64,000 bases of DNA from an uncultured Phaeodactylibacter sp. (GTDB lineage Bacteria; Bacteroidota; Bacteroidia; Chitinophagales; Saprospiraceae). The translations under genes and the position numbers were made by a program. The stretch spans positions 145,254-209,253 of the forward strand of contig CAJXNH010000001.1 in the NCBI GenBank assembly GCA_913057245.1. Reading direction: 5' to 3'. The notes below the pieces were generated by a model. It worked only from the letters and a program-made list of their open reading frames with translations. It did no database searches and was not told where the DNA came from. Position 1 is the first letter of the stretch. Every line of letters starts with the position of its first letter. This document shows, one piece after another, positions 18,830 through 27,369 of this stretch.

Positions 18830-19453
18830 TTATTTTTTTGTAAACGGGCGGCTTTGTCTAATGTTGGTTGGGTGCACTGCAATTACCGGGCCTTCTTCCA
18901 GGTCCATCATCGCATTGAAGAGCGCGATTTTTTCAAATTGGTCAAGGCTGGCAGCGTGAATGTCCGCAGGGGAAATGCGGCCCTGCTCCAGGAGCCGTGC
19001 CCTCCGGGTCCCCTCTAGCATTGGCTGTCTGGGCGTCAGCCATCGGGAGCCGTCCCACAGGGCGATATTGGCATAGGAGGTGTCGGTGAGCAAGCCATTC
19101 TTAACGAATAACACATCATCTGCTGCTCCGCGTTCGGCAAAGGCGGCGTTAATCAGTGCGCGGTCTTCGTACTTGCAGGCGTAGTCGATATGATCGGCAT
19201 TGGCTAGGGTAAGCCTGTGCACGGGGCGTATTGCGTAGGGCGTAAATTCAACAGTTTCAATGTATTCCCGATAGAGCACCCGGCACTTGTAACGCCCTTC
19301 TTGAAATCGTTGAGGGACAGTAATGCGATGAAGGTCAGGAAAGGTCGTCCAGCCAAGGGCATGTGCGCTGCGCCGGACGCGGGCCTGGTGAAATACCAGC
19401 CCCTTCAGTCGCCCATTTTGGCAACAAATGGTTTCGAGCAGGCGGGGCCTCAT
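18830..19453 (-). CDS. pabC: aminotransferase class IV, probable 4-amino-4-deoxychorismate lyase
   Basis: This 207-residue protein has the fold type IV PLP enzyme pattern: the PLP-binding Lys in YACKYEDR (K94), an N-terminal H..R..RS segment, and LTDTSYANIALWDG with TPRQPMLEGTRRARLLEQG near the C-terminus. It overlaps the pabB gene by four bases (ATGA). PabC releases pyruvate from aminodeoxychorismate to give p-aminobenzoate for folate. It is short for the family (usually ~270), but the core is present. Context makes the assignment strong; a branched-chain or D-amino acid enzyme is less likely. Confidence 0.82.
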   Translation of the reverse strand: MRPRLLETICCQNGRLKGLVFHQARVRRSAHALGWTTFPDLHRITVPQRFQEGRYKCRVLYREYIETVEFTPYAIRPVHRLTLANADHIDYACKYEDRALINAAFAERGAADDVLFVKNGLLTDTSYANIALWDGSRWLTPRQPMLEGTRRARLLEQGRISPADIHAASLDQFEKIALFNAMMDLEEGPVIAVHPTNIRQSRPFTKK

Positions 19454-20454
19454 AGCAACGGTGCGGTTGCAGGGGCAAAAGGCAAGTAGGCTTTTTGAAG
19501 CAACTCTTCGTACTCCGCTTCCATCCGGCTGCGGGCGGTGATGCCTCCGCCACTTTTGAATACCAGCCCATCAGGGGTGGCTTCCACAAAACGGATCATC
19601 ACACCGCTATCTACCGTTTGCCCGTCGTAAATGCCGCACACGCCGGTGTAGTAACCGCGGTCTTGTCCCTCTGCGGCCCGGATGACCTCTACCGTCTTCT
19701 GCTTTGGCGCCCCGCTTATGGAGCCGGCCGGGAGTAGTTTGAAGAACAAGTCACCCAGTTGCTGATGGAAGTCAGCGGGCAGTTGCCCCTCAATCTCGGT
19801 ACTGGTCTGCAGCAGGCTGCCGGTATGGGTAGTAATAGCCTCCACGTAACGGTAGCGCTTTACCCGGACTTTTTTAGCCACCATGCTCAGGTCATTGCGG
19901 ATGAGGTCGACGATCGTGGCATGTTCTGCCCGCTCTTTGTCGTTGCTCAGCAATTGTTGTTCGGCACCGGGCAGGGTAGCATCGATCGTGCCCTTCATAG
20001 GAAAGGAGGCGATGCGCCCGTCCTGGCTGACTCGCACAAAAGGCTCCGGAGAAAAGCAGGTAAACTGCCCCTTCATCCAAATCCGGTAACGCGCCCGGCT
20101 GAGCAGGAAAATATCGTGCAGGCTCAGGTTGGTATCAATGGCAGTAGGGAAGGCCAGGTTCAGCAAATAGGTATTGCCGGCGTGCAAAGCTTGCTGCACC
20201 TGTTCAAATGCGGCAGCATACCGTGCAATAGATACCGGGTGGCGTTCGAAGTGGAAGTCGGTAGCAGAGGGCATGCCCCTGTCATTCCGATGGGTGTGAA
20301 TGGCAAACTGCAACTGCTCCGGGTCGATGGTGTCAAGAGGCAGCACGACGGGGCGCTGCATTTCAAAGTCAATCAGGAAGAGGAAAGGCCGGTGGTCTTT
20401 GCCCAGGTCATTCATGCGTTGCCGGGCGGTCTGCCGGTCGGTGGTTATGGTCAT
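19450..20454 (-). CDS. pabB: aminodeoxychorismate synthase component I
   Basis: This 334-residue product is the chorismate-binding domain without the long N-terminal part of E. coli PabB. It has FPMKGTIDATLPGA, whose Lys in the P(I/M)KGT motif marks PabB rather than anthranilate synthase. It also shows DLIRNDLS, the GS(I)SGAPK motif followed by KTVEVI, and GGGITARSRMEAEYEE. It aminates chorismate with ammonia from a PabA-type subunit encoded elsewhere. pabC follows with a four-base overlap; pyrF is divergent upstream. Confidence 0.9.
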   Translation of the reverse strand: MTITTDRQTARQRMNDLGKDHRPFLFLIDFEMQRPVVLPLDTIDPEQLQFAIHTHRNDRGMPSATDFHFERHPVSIARYAAAFEQVQQALHAGNTYLLNLAFPTAIDTNLSLHDIFLLSRARYRIWMKGQFTCFSPEPFVRVSQDGRIASFPMKGTIDATLPGAEQQLLSNDKERAEHATIVDLIRNDLSMVAKKVRVKRYRYVEAITTHTGSLLQTSTEIEGQLPADFHQQLGDLFFKLLPAGSISGAPKQKTVEVIRAAEGQDRGYYTGVCGIYDGQTVDSGVMIRFVEATPDGLVFKSGGGITARSRMEAEYEELLQKAYLPFAPATAPLL

Positions 20455-20521
20455 GTTCCGGTTTGGGTTCCTTTAGTTAGACGGTTGTGCCAGCCATAGT
20501 AACACGATAAGGCGGATAGAG

Positions 20522-20549
20522 TTGAAATGTACACTTTTTCCTATTTTCG
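20522..20549 (+). promoter_or_regulatory. candidate promoter of pyrF
   Basis: TTG at 20522-20524 and TATTTTCG at 20542-20549 are spaced 17 bases apart and lie just before the pyrF ATG. The -7 box differs from TAnnTTTG at one position. This is a weak motif-based call. Confidence 0.35.
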
Positions 20550-20561
20550 CTCCAAAAGAAT

Positions 20562-21374
20562 ATGACCCGAGCGGAACTTAGTGCCCAAATCCGGCAAAAG
20601 CAATCCTACCTGTGCGTTGGCCTCGATGCCGACATCGACCGATTGCCCCGCCACTTGCTGGATAAAGAGGACCCGGTTTTTGAGTTCAACAAAGCCATTA
20701 TTGACGCCACCAAAGATTTATGCGTGGCCTATAAGCCCAACCTGGCTTTTTACGAGGCACTCGGCAGTAAAGGGTGGGAAAGCCTCCGCAAGACCCTGGA
20801 ATACATCCCCGATGAGCACTTCACGATTGCCGATGCCAAGCGGGGCGATATTGGCAATACTTCCCGCCTTTATGCACAGGCATTTTTTGGGGAGATGGGC
20901 TTTGATGCGGTTACGGTAGCCCCTTACATGGGGGTTGATTCTGTAAAACCGTTTCTGGAGTTTGAAGGCAAATGGGTGATCCTTTTAGCGCTGACCTCCA
21001 ACAAGGGCAGTCAGGATTTCCAATTCGATCAGCAGGAAAACGGCCAGCCTTTGTATGAGAAAGTCATGCGAAAGGCGCAGGAATGGGGCACGCCAGGCAA
21101 CCTAATGTACGTCGTTGGGGCCACCCACCCGGAGAAATTTAAGGAAATCCGGGAAATTGCACCGGAGCACTTTCTGTTGGTGCCCGGTGTAGGCGCACAG
21201 GGCGGCGACCTTGAAGCCCTGACCCGCCACGGTGCCAATTCGGATGTGGGGCTGCTGGTCAATTCTTCCCGGGGCATCATTTTCGCCGGGGAAGGGGAGG
21301 ACTTTGCAGAAAAAGCAAGGAGTGCCGCTCAAGCCCTGCAAACCTCTATGGCTGCATTGCTTCAAAACCTATAG
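20562..21374 (+). CDS. pyrF: orotidine 5'-phosphate decarboxylase
   Basis: PyrF makes UMP from OMP, the last step of pyrimidine synthesis. The 270-residue length and motifs fit the longer subfamily common in Bacteroidota: [30 protein letters not shown], the catalytic segment [13 protein letters not shown] (D-x-K-x-x-D), VAPYMGVDS, and [14 protein letters not shown] followed by [10 protein letters not shown]. The permease gene follows only 3 bases later and is likely co-transcribed. Confidence 0.95.
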   Translation: MTRAELSAQIRQKQSYLCVGLDADIDRLPRHLLDKEDPVFEFNKAIIDATKDLCVAYKPNLAFYEALGSKGWESLRKTLEYIPDEHFTIADAKRGDIGNTSRLYAQAFFGEMGFDAVTVAPYMGVDSVKPFLEFEGKWVILLALTSNKGSQDFQFDQQENGQPLYEKVMRKAQEWGTPGNLMYVVGATHPEKFKEIREIAPEHFLLVPGVGAQGGDLEALTRHGANSDVGLLVNSSRGIIFAGEGEDFAEKARSAAQALQTSMAALLQNL

Positions 21375-21377
21375 CTT

Positions 21378-22715
21378 ATGCTCACCGGAATCCCTTTGCT
21401 GCTGGCGATTATTGCGGCAATCGTACTAATTATTGTGCTGTCTGCCCGGTTGGGCGTGCACCCCCTGCTCAGCCTTTTGAGCGCTACCTTGTTTTTGGGA
21501 CTGGTAGCCGGTATGCCACTCTCCGGGCTGATTATTGCCATTAACGAAGGCTTCGGCGGGCTGATGGGCTACATTGGGCTCATCGTGGTATTCGGGAGTA
21601 TCATAGGTTATATTTTGGAGAAATCGGGTGCTGCCCACCGGCTGGCGATTGCGTTGCTCCGTAGCGTAGGGAAAGGGCGACCTGCCCTGACGATGTCGGC
21701 AATTGGGGCAATCACCAGCATTCCGGTGTTTTGCGACAGCGGTTTTATCATCCTGTCCGGGCTGAATGACGCGGTCGCCCGGCAGTCGGGCGTTAAAAAA
21801 GGCGTGCTGGCGCTTTCCCTCTCTGCGGGGCTTTACACCACCCACACCCTGGTGCCGCCTACGCCGGGCCCAATCGCAGCTGCCGGCAACCTCGGTGCAG
21901 CGGATTATCTCGGCACGATTATGCTACTCGGGCTGCTGGTCGCCCTGCCCACGATGCTGGTCGCGGTATTCCTGGCTAAGCGGCTGGGGCAGCGGCTGGA
22001 ACTGCCGGAGCTGGTAGCAGAAGCGCCGGAGACAGGTACATTGCCTTCCCTGGGGCGCTCCGTTTTGCCCATACTGCTCCCGATTTTGCTCATCGCAGCG
22101 GGTTCGGTCCTCAAACTGCTCGGGTACGATGGACCAGGCAGGTCCGTACTGTTGTTTCTCAGCCACCCGCTCATTGCCCTCATGCTGGGCACGGTGGCCG
22201 CCCTGTGGCTAATGCCCAAATGGGACAGCGCGCACCTCAGCGGCTGGATAGGAGAGGGCATCAAACTGGCAGGGCCGATTCTTATTATAACGGGTGCGGG
22301 TGGTGCTTTTGGAGGCGTTCTGAAAGCCACGCCGGTTGCGGACCTGGTGGAAGGCAGTCTGGGCAGTGGCGGTTATGCCGGAGCAGGTGTGTTGGTGGTC
22401 GCTTTTCTGATTGCTGCGTTTTTGAAGACAGCTCAGGGCTCCTCTACCAATGCGCTGGTGATTACTTCCTCTCTGCTGGCACCGGTAGCTTTGCAACTCG
22501 GAATGGACAGCCCGGTGGAACTGTCGCTGCTGGTCCTGTCGATAGGTGGTGGCGCAATGACGATCTCTCATGCCAACGACAGTTACTTTTGGGTAGTCAC
22601 GCAGTTTAGCGGTATGGAAATGCGGGAGGCGTACCGGAGTTTTACGTTGATTACAGCGGCTCAGGGGGCGACGGTTTTGGTGGGGGTGTTGGGGTTGTAT
22701 TGGGTTTTATCTTGA
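21378..22715 (+). CDS. GntP-family (gluconate:H+ symporter-like) permease
   Basis: This 445-residue integral membrane protein has about 12 hydrophobic segments. GntP-family signatures include LGVHPLLSLLSATLFLGLV, the ITSIPVFCDSGFIIL segment and TAQGSSTNALVITSS. The family transports gluconate and related sugar acids by proton symport. Substrate cannot be fixed from sequence. It follows pyrF closely, although no metabolic link to pyrimidines is obvious. After its stop the base composition drops sharply at the R-M island. Confidence 0.88.
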   Translation: MLTGIPLLLAIIAAIVLIIVLSARLGVHPLLSLLSATLFLGLVAGMPLSGLIIAINEGFGGLMGYIGLIVVFGSIIGYILEKSGAAHRLAIALLRSVGKGRPALTMSAIGAITSIPVFCDSGFIILSGLNDAVARQSGVKKGVLALSLSAGLYTTHTLVPPTPGPIAAAGNLGAADYLGTIMLLGLLVALPTMLVAVFLAKRLGQRLELPELVAEAPETGTLPSLGRSVLPILLPILLIAAGSVLKLLGYDGPGRSVLLFLSHPLIALMLGTVAALWLMPKWDSAHLSGWIGEGIKLAGPILIITGAGGAFGGVLKATPVADLVEGSLGSGGYAGAGVLVVAFLIAAFLKTAQGSSTNALVITSSLLAPVALQLGMDSPVELSLLVLSIGGGAMTISHANDSYFWVVTQFSGMEMREAYRSFTLITAAQGATVLVGVLGLYWVLS

Positions 22716-22856
22716 GTTTTGCTTTTGGAAGGGTTTAGTATCTTCCACATGTATTTTTAAACTTTGTGATGCCCAAACGCTGCATTATTGCTATTGTTAC
22801 AATGCTTTTGAGGCAGTAAATATTCAACTTACTTAGATTTCAGCGAATCAATTATT

Positions 22857-23903
22857 ATGGAAGAAGGATCACTTTTCGGGATTTCAAATTCAAACAGATC
22901 AGGCAAGGATCTTTGGGGTAAGAATCAATTTAATTCTTCTTTCCCCGCAGCATTAGCTTGCTACATGAGGTCAAAAAATATACCTGCCGTTTATCTTTCT
23001 CTTAACGAAGAGCTTAATGTAGTTGCTAATGATATAGCAATTGACGAAGTGTTCAATACAGATAAACCTAATGAATCAATTCGGTTTGAATTCGAGTCAA
23101 AATTTGAGCCATATCAGCAATGGGCATTTGACGATATTCGAAATATAGATTTAATACTAAAAGATGGAAAAGATTTCCTGAGGGCGCTAGAAGTCAAGTT
23201 AACTGTGATACCTGATCAAACTACTTTTCGAAAGGGAGAGGAGGAATGGAGCTCGGAACTCGTTATCAGACCTGCTACTACTTCATATTGTGCACTCGGA
23301 ATTGCAAATTCCTGCAGATCTGTTTTTAATGAAATAAGACCTCTTTTCGAACCCGTAGGATCATCAATTCAGCATTGGGATAATTCATTTGAGATAATTG
23401 CAAAACAGACACAGATGCTTGAGACACTAGATACTTTCCAGTACCAATATCTTTCCTTTCAACAGCCGTTTCTTCTTCAGCCAGTTTGGAAAACAAAGGG
23501 AAAGTCTCCTCTGCTGTCTGACAACGCATTCGACATTTTCGTTTGGAGTGATTTTGCTTTATGTAGAACATTCTTAGATAAATCATATTCTACAAATGAA
23601 AAAGTCAATAGGTACATGAGAAGTACTGCAAGATTTTTTAAAATACTGTTCGAAATAACACAAAGTCGTAAAGTGTCGATAGGGAAAACTTACGCACAAA
23701 TGACTTTCGGTCTTCAAACAGATAAGGAGTTTGCTTTGAGCGGAATTAATACAGCTCCCTATATTCAATCTGAACGCCGGACAAAGCCAATTCTTCCCCC
23801 AAGCATCCTCAAGGATATTATTTTGAATGGGGGCGAAAAATTGCTCAGCCCGGAGAGGAGGTTTGATCAAACGATATACTATACAGCATCGAATTTGTTT
23901 TAA
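22857..23903 (+). CDS. type II restriction endonuclease, HindVP-like
   Basis: This 348-residue protein begins LFGISNSNRSGKDLWGKNQF-NSSFP, which I recognise as the N-terminal pattern of the HindVP/HgiDI restriction family. A likely PD-(D/E)XK centre follows: NIDLILKDG (Asp, about residue 97) and RALEVKLTVIPDQTT (ExK, about 110). It is much AT-richer than the flanking genes and is followed 74 bases later by a C5-methyltransferase, making a complete R-M pair. Known family members cut GRCGYC; specificity here is inferred only. The promoter is not clear. Confidence 0.85.
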   Translation: MEEGSLFGISNSNRSGKDLWGKNQFNSSFPAALACYMRSKNIPAVYLSLNEELNVVANDIAIDEVFNTDKPNESIRFEFESKFEPYQQWAFDDIRNIDLILKDGKDFLRALEVKLTVIPDQTTFRKGEEEWSSELVIRPATTSYCALGIANSCRSVFNEIRPLFEPVGSSIQHWDNSFEIIAKQTQMLETLDTFQYQYLSFQQPFLLQPVWKTKGKSPLLSDNAFDIFVWSDFALCRTFLDKSYSTNEKVNRYMRSTARFFKILFEITQSRKVSIGKTYAQMTFGLQTDKEFALSGINTAPYIQSERRTKPILPPSILKDIILNGGEKLLSPERRFDQTIYYTASNLF

Positions 23904-23919
23904 AAGCCGCGTTTAAAGT

Positions 23920-23948
23920 TTTGTTTTAATAAATTTTTAATAAATTTG
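23920..23948 (+). promoter_or_regulatory. promoter of the methyltransferase gene, between R and M genes
   Basis: TTTG (23920-23923), a 17-base spacer, then TAAATTTG (23941-23948) match the Bacteroidota consensus well. The site gives the methyltransferase its own promoter, as expected if protection must precede cutting. Flanking AAAGTTTT (23915-23922) and AAAACTTT (23962-23969) form an 8-bp inverted repeat around it, a possible control site. Confidence 0.5.
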
Positions 23949-23977
23949 TTTTCAATAGGCTTAAAACTTTTAATCAA

Positions 23978-24946
23978 ATGAAGGTAATTGATTTGTTTTC
24001 CGGATGTGGAGGAATGTCATTGGGTTTTCAAAATGCTGGTTTTGATATTGTAGCCGCCTACGATAATTGGAATCCTGCTGTAATGTTATACCGAGATAAT
24101 TTTGAGCATCCGATATACGAATTTGACCTTGACGATCCAGTAAGCCATGAACATATCAAAGATTTTAGCCCTGATGTAGTAATAGGAGGTCCCCCCTGTC
24201 AGGATTTCTCTAGTGCAGGAAAGCGAGATGATACCCTTGGAAGGGCAGATTTGACGATAACTTATGCGGAAATAGTAAAAAAAGTACGTCCACGTTTTTT
24301 TGTCATGGAAAATGTCGAAAGAATCAAGAAAAGCAGAATTCTTGACCAATCTATAGATATTCTTGCTGGTTGCGGGTATGGCTTGACAATGAAAGTACTT
24401 GATGCAAGTTATTGTGGTGTGCCACAAGCTAGGAAACGGTTTTTTATGATAGGTTGTATTGATGAATATGATGACTTTCTGCTTCCATTTTTAAATGGTA
24501 ATTTAAGCAAGTCGCGAATGACCATGAGAGATTATTTTGGTGAGAGTCTAGGTGTAGAGCATTACTACCGGCATCCAAGAAGCTACAAAAGAAGAGGTAT
24601 ATTTAGTATTGACGAGCCTAGTCCAACTGTTAGAGGTGTTAATCGTCCAATACCTAAAGGCTACAATCCTCATCACGGTGATACTTCACCTGTTACAGAT
24701 AAAGTTAGACCGTTGACAACAAAAGAAAGAAGTTTGGTGCAGACCTTCCCAGCGGATTTTCTTCTAAAGGGGTCAAAAACAAATGTGGAGCAGGCTATAG
24801 GAAATGCTGTTCCTGTAAAATTAGCTGAATATGTTGCTAACTGCCTCCAAGAATATGTTAATGTGAAAAGAGAAAATACCTACAAGGCAAACGCTCAAGC
24901 GAGAATGGCAATGGATAAAGATACATTAAGTTATAGTCAGGTCTAA
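23978..24946 (+). CDS. DNA (cytosine-5-)-methyltransferase of the R-M system
   Basis: The 322-residue product has the ordered C5-methyltransferase motifs: I VIDLFSGCGGMSLGF, IV GGPPCQDFSSAGKR with the catalytic Cys (about residue 74), VI VMENVERI, VIII CGVPQARKRFFMIG, IX RPLTTKERSLVQTFP, and X IGNAVPVKLAEYV. The target-recognition region (between ~210 and 250) is short. It pairs with the HindVP-like nuclease and shares its low GC, suggesting acquisition together. Confidence 0.95.
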   Translation: MKVIDLFSGCGGMSLGFQNAGFDIVAAYDNWNPAVMLYRDNFEHPIYEFDLDDPVSHEHIKDFSPDVVIGGPPCQDFSSAGKRDDTLGRADLTITYAEIVKKVRPRFFVMENVERIKKSRILDQSIDILAGCGYGLTMKVLDASYCGVPQARKRFFMIGCIDEYDDFLLPFLNGNLSKSRMTMRDYFGESLGVEHYYRHPRSYKRRGIFSIDEPSPTVRGVNRPIPKGYNPHHGDTSPVTDKVRPLTTKERSLVQTFPADFLLKGSKTNVEQAIGNAVPVKLAEYVANCLQEYVNVKRENTYKANAQARMAMDKDTLSYSQV

Positions 24947-24985
24947 AGAAAAAATAGGAGCATTTAATTTCCGTCAAATGAATTT

Positions 24986-26275
24986 ATGCGTTTTAGCATA
25001 GCCATTATACTATTTTTGATCCTTCAACTCGGTCATGTTTGTGCACAGCCTTACGTAGAAGGCGGGCAGACCCGTCACCGCTTTGCGCAGTTGCTGGTCG
25101 GGGCGGACGCGGTATTCTTTCCGGCATCGGGGCAGACTTTCGCGCTGGATGAAGACGGCAGCTTGTCGGATTTTACGCCCAATGCAGCCCTTGTCCCGCG
25201 CATCAATATCGCAGGGACACACTTTTGGGGGCACGCTAATTTTTACATTTCCATACCCGTTGCGAATGTGCTGGACAACAGTGTGCCATTTGGTGGGGAT
25301 TATACCTTTAATCCCGGCGTTGAAACCGGGCTGCGGGTGTACCCCTGGCGTATTGAGGAAAAGAAATTCCGGCCTTTCGTTGGTACTGCCTTTGCGGTCA
25401 GCGACTGGCAGCAGAACACCAATATGGGCTCGGGAGCATTCGCGCATCAAACGCGTTTTCCGTTACAATTGGGGCTGACCTGGCAGCGGAAGCATTTGCT
25501 GTTTGAATTGGGCGCCGGGCAGTTTTTGAATAACCAAACGGACTATTACGTCAATCTAAATGATGCCGTTGAGATTGAACTCCCCTCCACTTACTTCTGG
25601 CTGGGCTGCAATTGGCAGATTGAGACCACCCTTAGCGCAGAGCCCAATTGGGAAAATGGGAGAACGGCGGCTGCGGTGGAGCGCCTGGCGGAAAAGCGTG
25701 CCCTGAGTGGCTGGTCGGTCGCTGTGGGCCCCTCATCTGCCTTTGTACTGGGCAATTCCCCGCGCAATGATAAGCTGTACCCGGCGATAGGCCGCCATAG
25801 CGGTGCGGCAATCTTACCGGAATTTGGGTTGGGCTACTACCACTATCCCTGGGATGCCCACCTGAACCTGGCTTTCCGGGCGAACCGGTCGGAGCGTTCG
25901 GCTTACGGCACGGCTCAGGTCCTGCAACGCCGGGCCTTAACACTCGAAGCCTATAAATTCCTCTTTGATTACCATGGCTTCGTACCGTTTATTGGCCCCC
26001 ACCTCAGCCGCGAGTGGCTCAGCATGGAGGAAACGGTGCAGCGGTCTACGCCTTACGAGGGCAGCGAAGTACAATGGGTGCCGGGCGTGACCTTCGGCTG
26101 GGATATCCGGCCCAATCAGCTGCAGGGCTTTATCCTGCGCACCAATTTGCGGTATACGCCAACTCAAAATATAGGACCTGAGGGTGGAGTCTCCTTCTGG
26201 CAGCTGGAGTTCAACTTCATTCAGCTGGTGCTCTATCCCGGGCGGGTTAAGCGGATGCGGCGGGCGTTGCGATAA
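24986..26275 (+). CDS. outer-membrane barrel-like protein, unknown
   Basis: This 429-residue protein has a signal peptide (RFSIAIILFLILQLGHVCAQ) and then alternating aromatic strands (FWGHANFYISIPVANV, LLFELGAGQFL, FQLEFNFIQLVLYPGR-like end) typical of an outer-membrane barrel. The GC content is back to the chromosomal level, so it marks the right border of the R-M island. No family recognised. A following zinc carboxypeptidase-like gene starts 43 bases later. Confidence 0.65.
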   Translation: MRFSIAIILFLILQLGHVCAQPYVEGGQTRHRFAQLLVGADAVFFPASGQTFALDEDGSLSDFTPNAALVPRINIAGTHFWGHANFYISIPVANVLDNSVPFGGDYTFNPGVETGLRVYPWRIEEKKFRPFVGTAFAVSDWQQNTNMGSGAFAHQTRFPLQLGLTWQRKHLLFELGAGQFLNNQTDYYVNLNDAVEIELPSTYFWLGCNWQIETTLSAEPNWENGRTAAAVERLAEKRALSGWSVAVGPSSAFVLGNSPRNDKLYPAIGRHSGAAILPEFGLGYYHYPWDAHLNLAFRANRSERSAYGTAQVLQRRALTLEAYKFLFDYHGFVPFIGPHLSREWLSMEETVQRSTPYEGSEVQWVPGVTFGWDIRPNQLQGFILRTNLRYTPTQNIGPEGGVSFWQLEFNFIQLVLYPGRVKRMRRALR

Positions 26276-26318
26276 TTGGAAATGAAAGGGGCTTTCGTAT
26301 ATTGTACCGTTGGTTGTC

Positions 26319-27344
26319 ATGAATAAAAAAAATCAGGCAATGGAGGGACAGAATTACTATCGTATCAAAGAGCTAAACATCGAAAACTTCCCCAAAGGGC
26401 AAATCAGCGAAGCCTGGTTGCATATCATTAATAATGGGATTGGGGAGCCGGTAAGGATACCCATTATTATTGCCAGAGGGAAAGAAGAGGGCCCCGTGCT
26501 TGGGCTGAATGCCGCTTTGCACGGAAACGAACTGAACGGCATCCCGGTCATCCAAAAGCTTATCAACGACCTAAATCTGGAGGAGCTCAGGGGGACCATT
26601 GTGGGGGTATTGGTTGCGAATGTTCCCGGGCTGTTGCTGGAGCAAAGGGCTTTCAACGATGGCGTGGACCTCAACCGGATCAGCCCGGGCAAGCGAGATG
26701 GGACCCAAAGCGAGCTTTACGTCTACCGTCTGTTTGAAAGGATCGTGAAGAAATTTGATTACCTGATCGATTTGCATACCGCAAGTTTCGGGCGCGTAAA
26801 CACTTACTACATAAGGGCTGACATGTCTGACGAGATGAGCTCAAGGATGGCAAGGCTGCAGAATCCCGAAATCATTCTCAACCACACGCCCATCGGGATA
26901 ACGCTGAGGGGACGGGCTGCCATCCATGGCATCAAGACCATCACCATAGAGTTGAGGGACCCCCATTTATTCCAGCGGGATGTGATCAATGACAGTCTGG
27001 TAGGAGTCCGCAACATACTCTACGACCTGAAGATGCTGCCCGGTGAAATCCTTTGCCCTGCCGATGAAATTACCCTATGCGACTCCTCCTATTGGCTATA
27101 CACCGACGAAGGGGGGATTCTCAATGTCTTTCCACAGCTCGGGCAGCAACTAAGAAAAGGCGATAAAATTGCCGCCGTCAAGACCATTTTTGGAAAAACC
27201 GTCAAGGAGTACTTTTGCCCTGAAGACGGGGTCGTCATTGGCAAGAGTGTCAATCCCATCAATCAATCCGGTAGCAGGATTTTGCATTTAGGGATTAATA
27301 CGAAGAAGATACCTTGCATTACTGCGCAGGAGTTGGTAAATTAA
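26319..27344 (+). CDS. succinylglutamate desuccinylase/aspartoacylase family zinc deacylase
   Basis: The 341-residue product belongs to the AstE/AspA branch of M14 metallocarboxypeptidase-like enzymes: LNAALHGNELNGIPVI (zinc ligands His and Glu), GVDLNRISPG, and the third zinc ligand in YLIDLHTASFG. A C-terminal beta-rich domain follows (GGILNVFPQLGQQLRKGDKIA). The ATG at 26319 is preferred over an upstream TTG. Members remove acyl groups from amino acids or act on ring ligands; the true substrate is unknown. There is no membrane signal, so it is cytoplasmic. Confidence 0.88.
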   Translation: MNKKNQAMEGQNYYRIKELNIENFPKGQISEAWLHIINNGIGEPVRIPIIIARGKEEGPVLGLNAALHGNELNGIPVIQKLINDLNLEELRGTIVGVLVANVPGLLLEQRAFNDGVDLNRISPGKRDGTQSELYVYRLFERIVKKFDYLIDLHTASFGRVNTYYIRADMSDEMSSRMARLQNPEIILNHTPIGITLRGRAAIHGIKTITIELRDPHLFQRDVINDSLVGVRNILYDLKMLPGEILCPADEITLCDSSYWLYTDEGGILNVFPQLGQQLRKGDKIAAVKTIFGKTVKEYFCPEDGVVIGKSVNPINQSGSRILHLGINTKKIPCITAQELVN

Positions 27345-27369
27345 TACAGCTGGCTATTGTTCTAAACCT

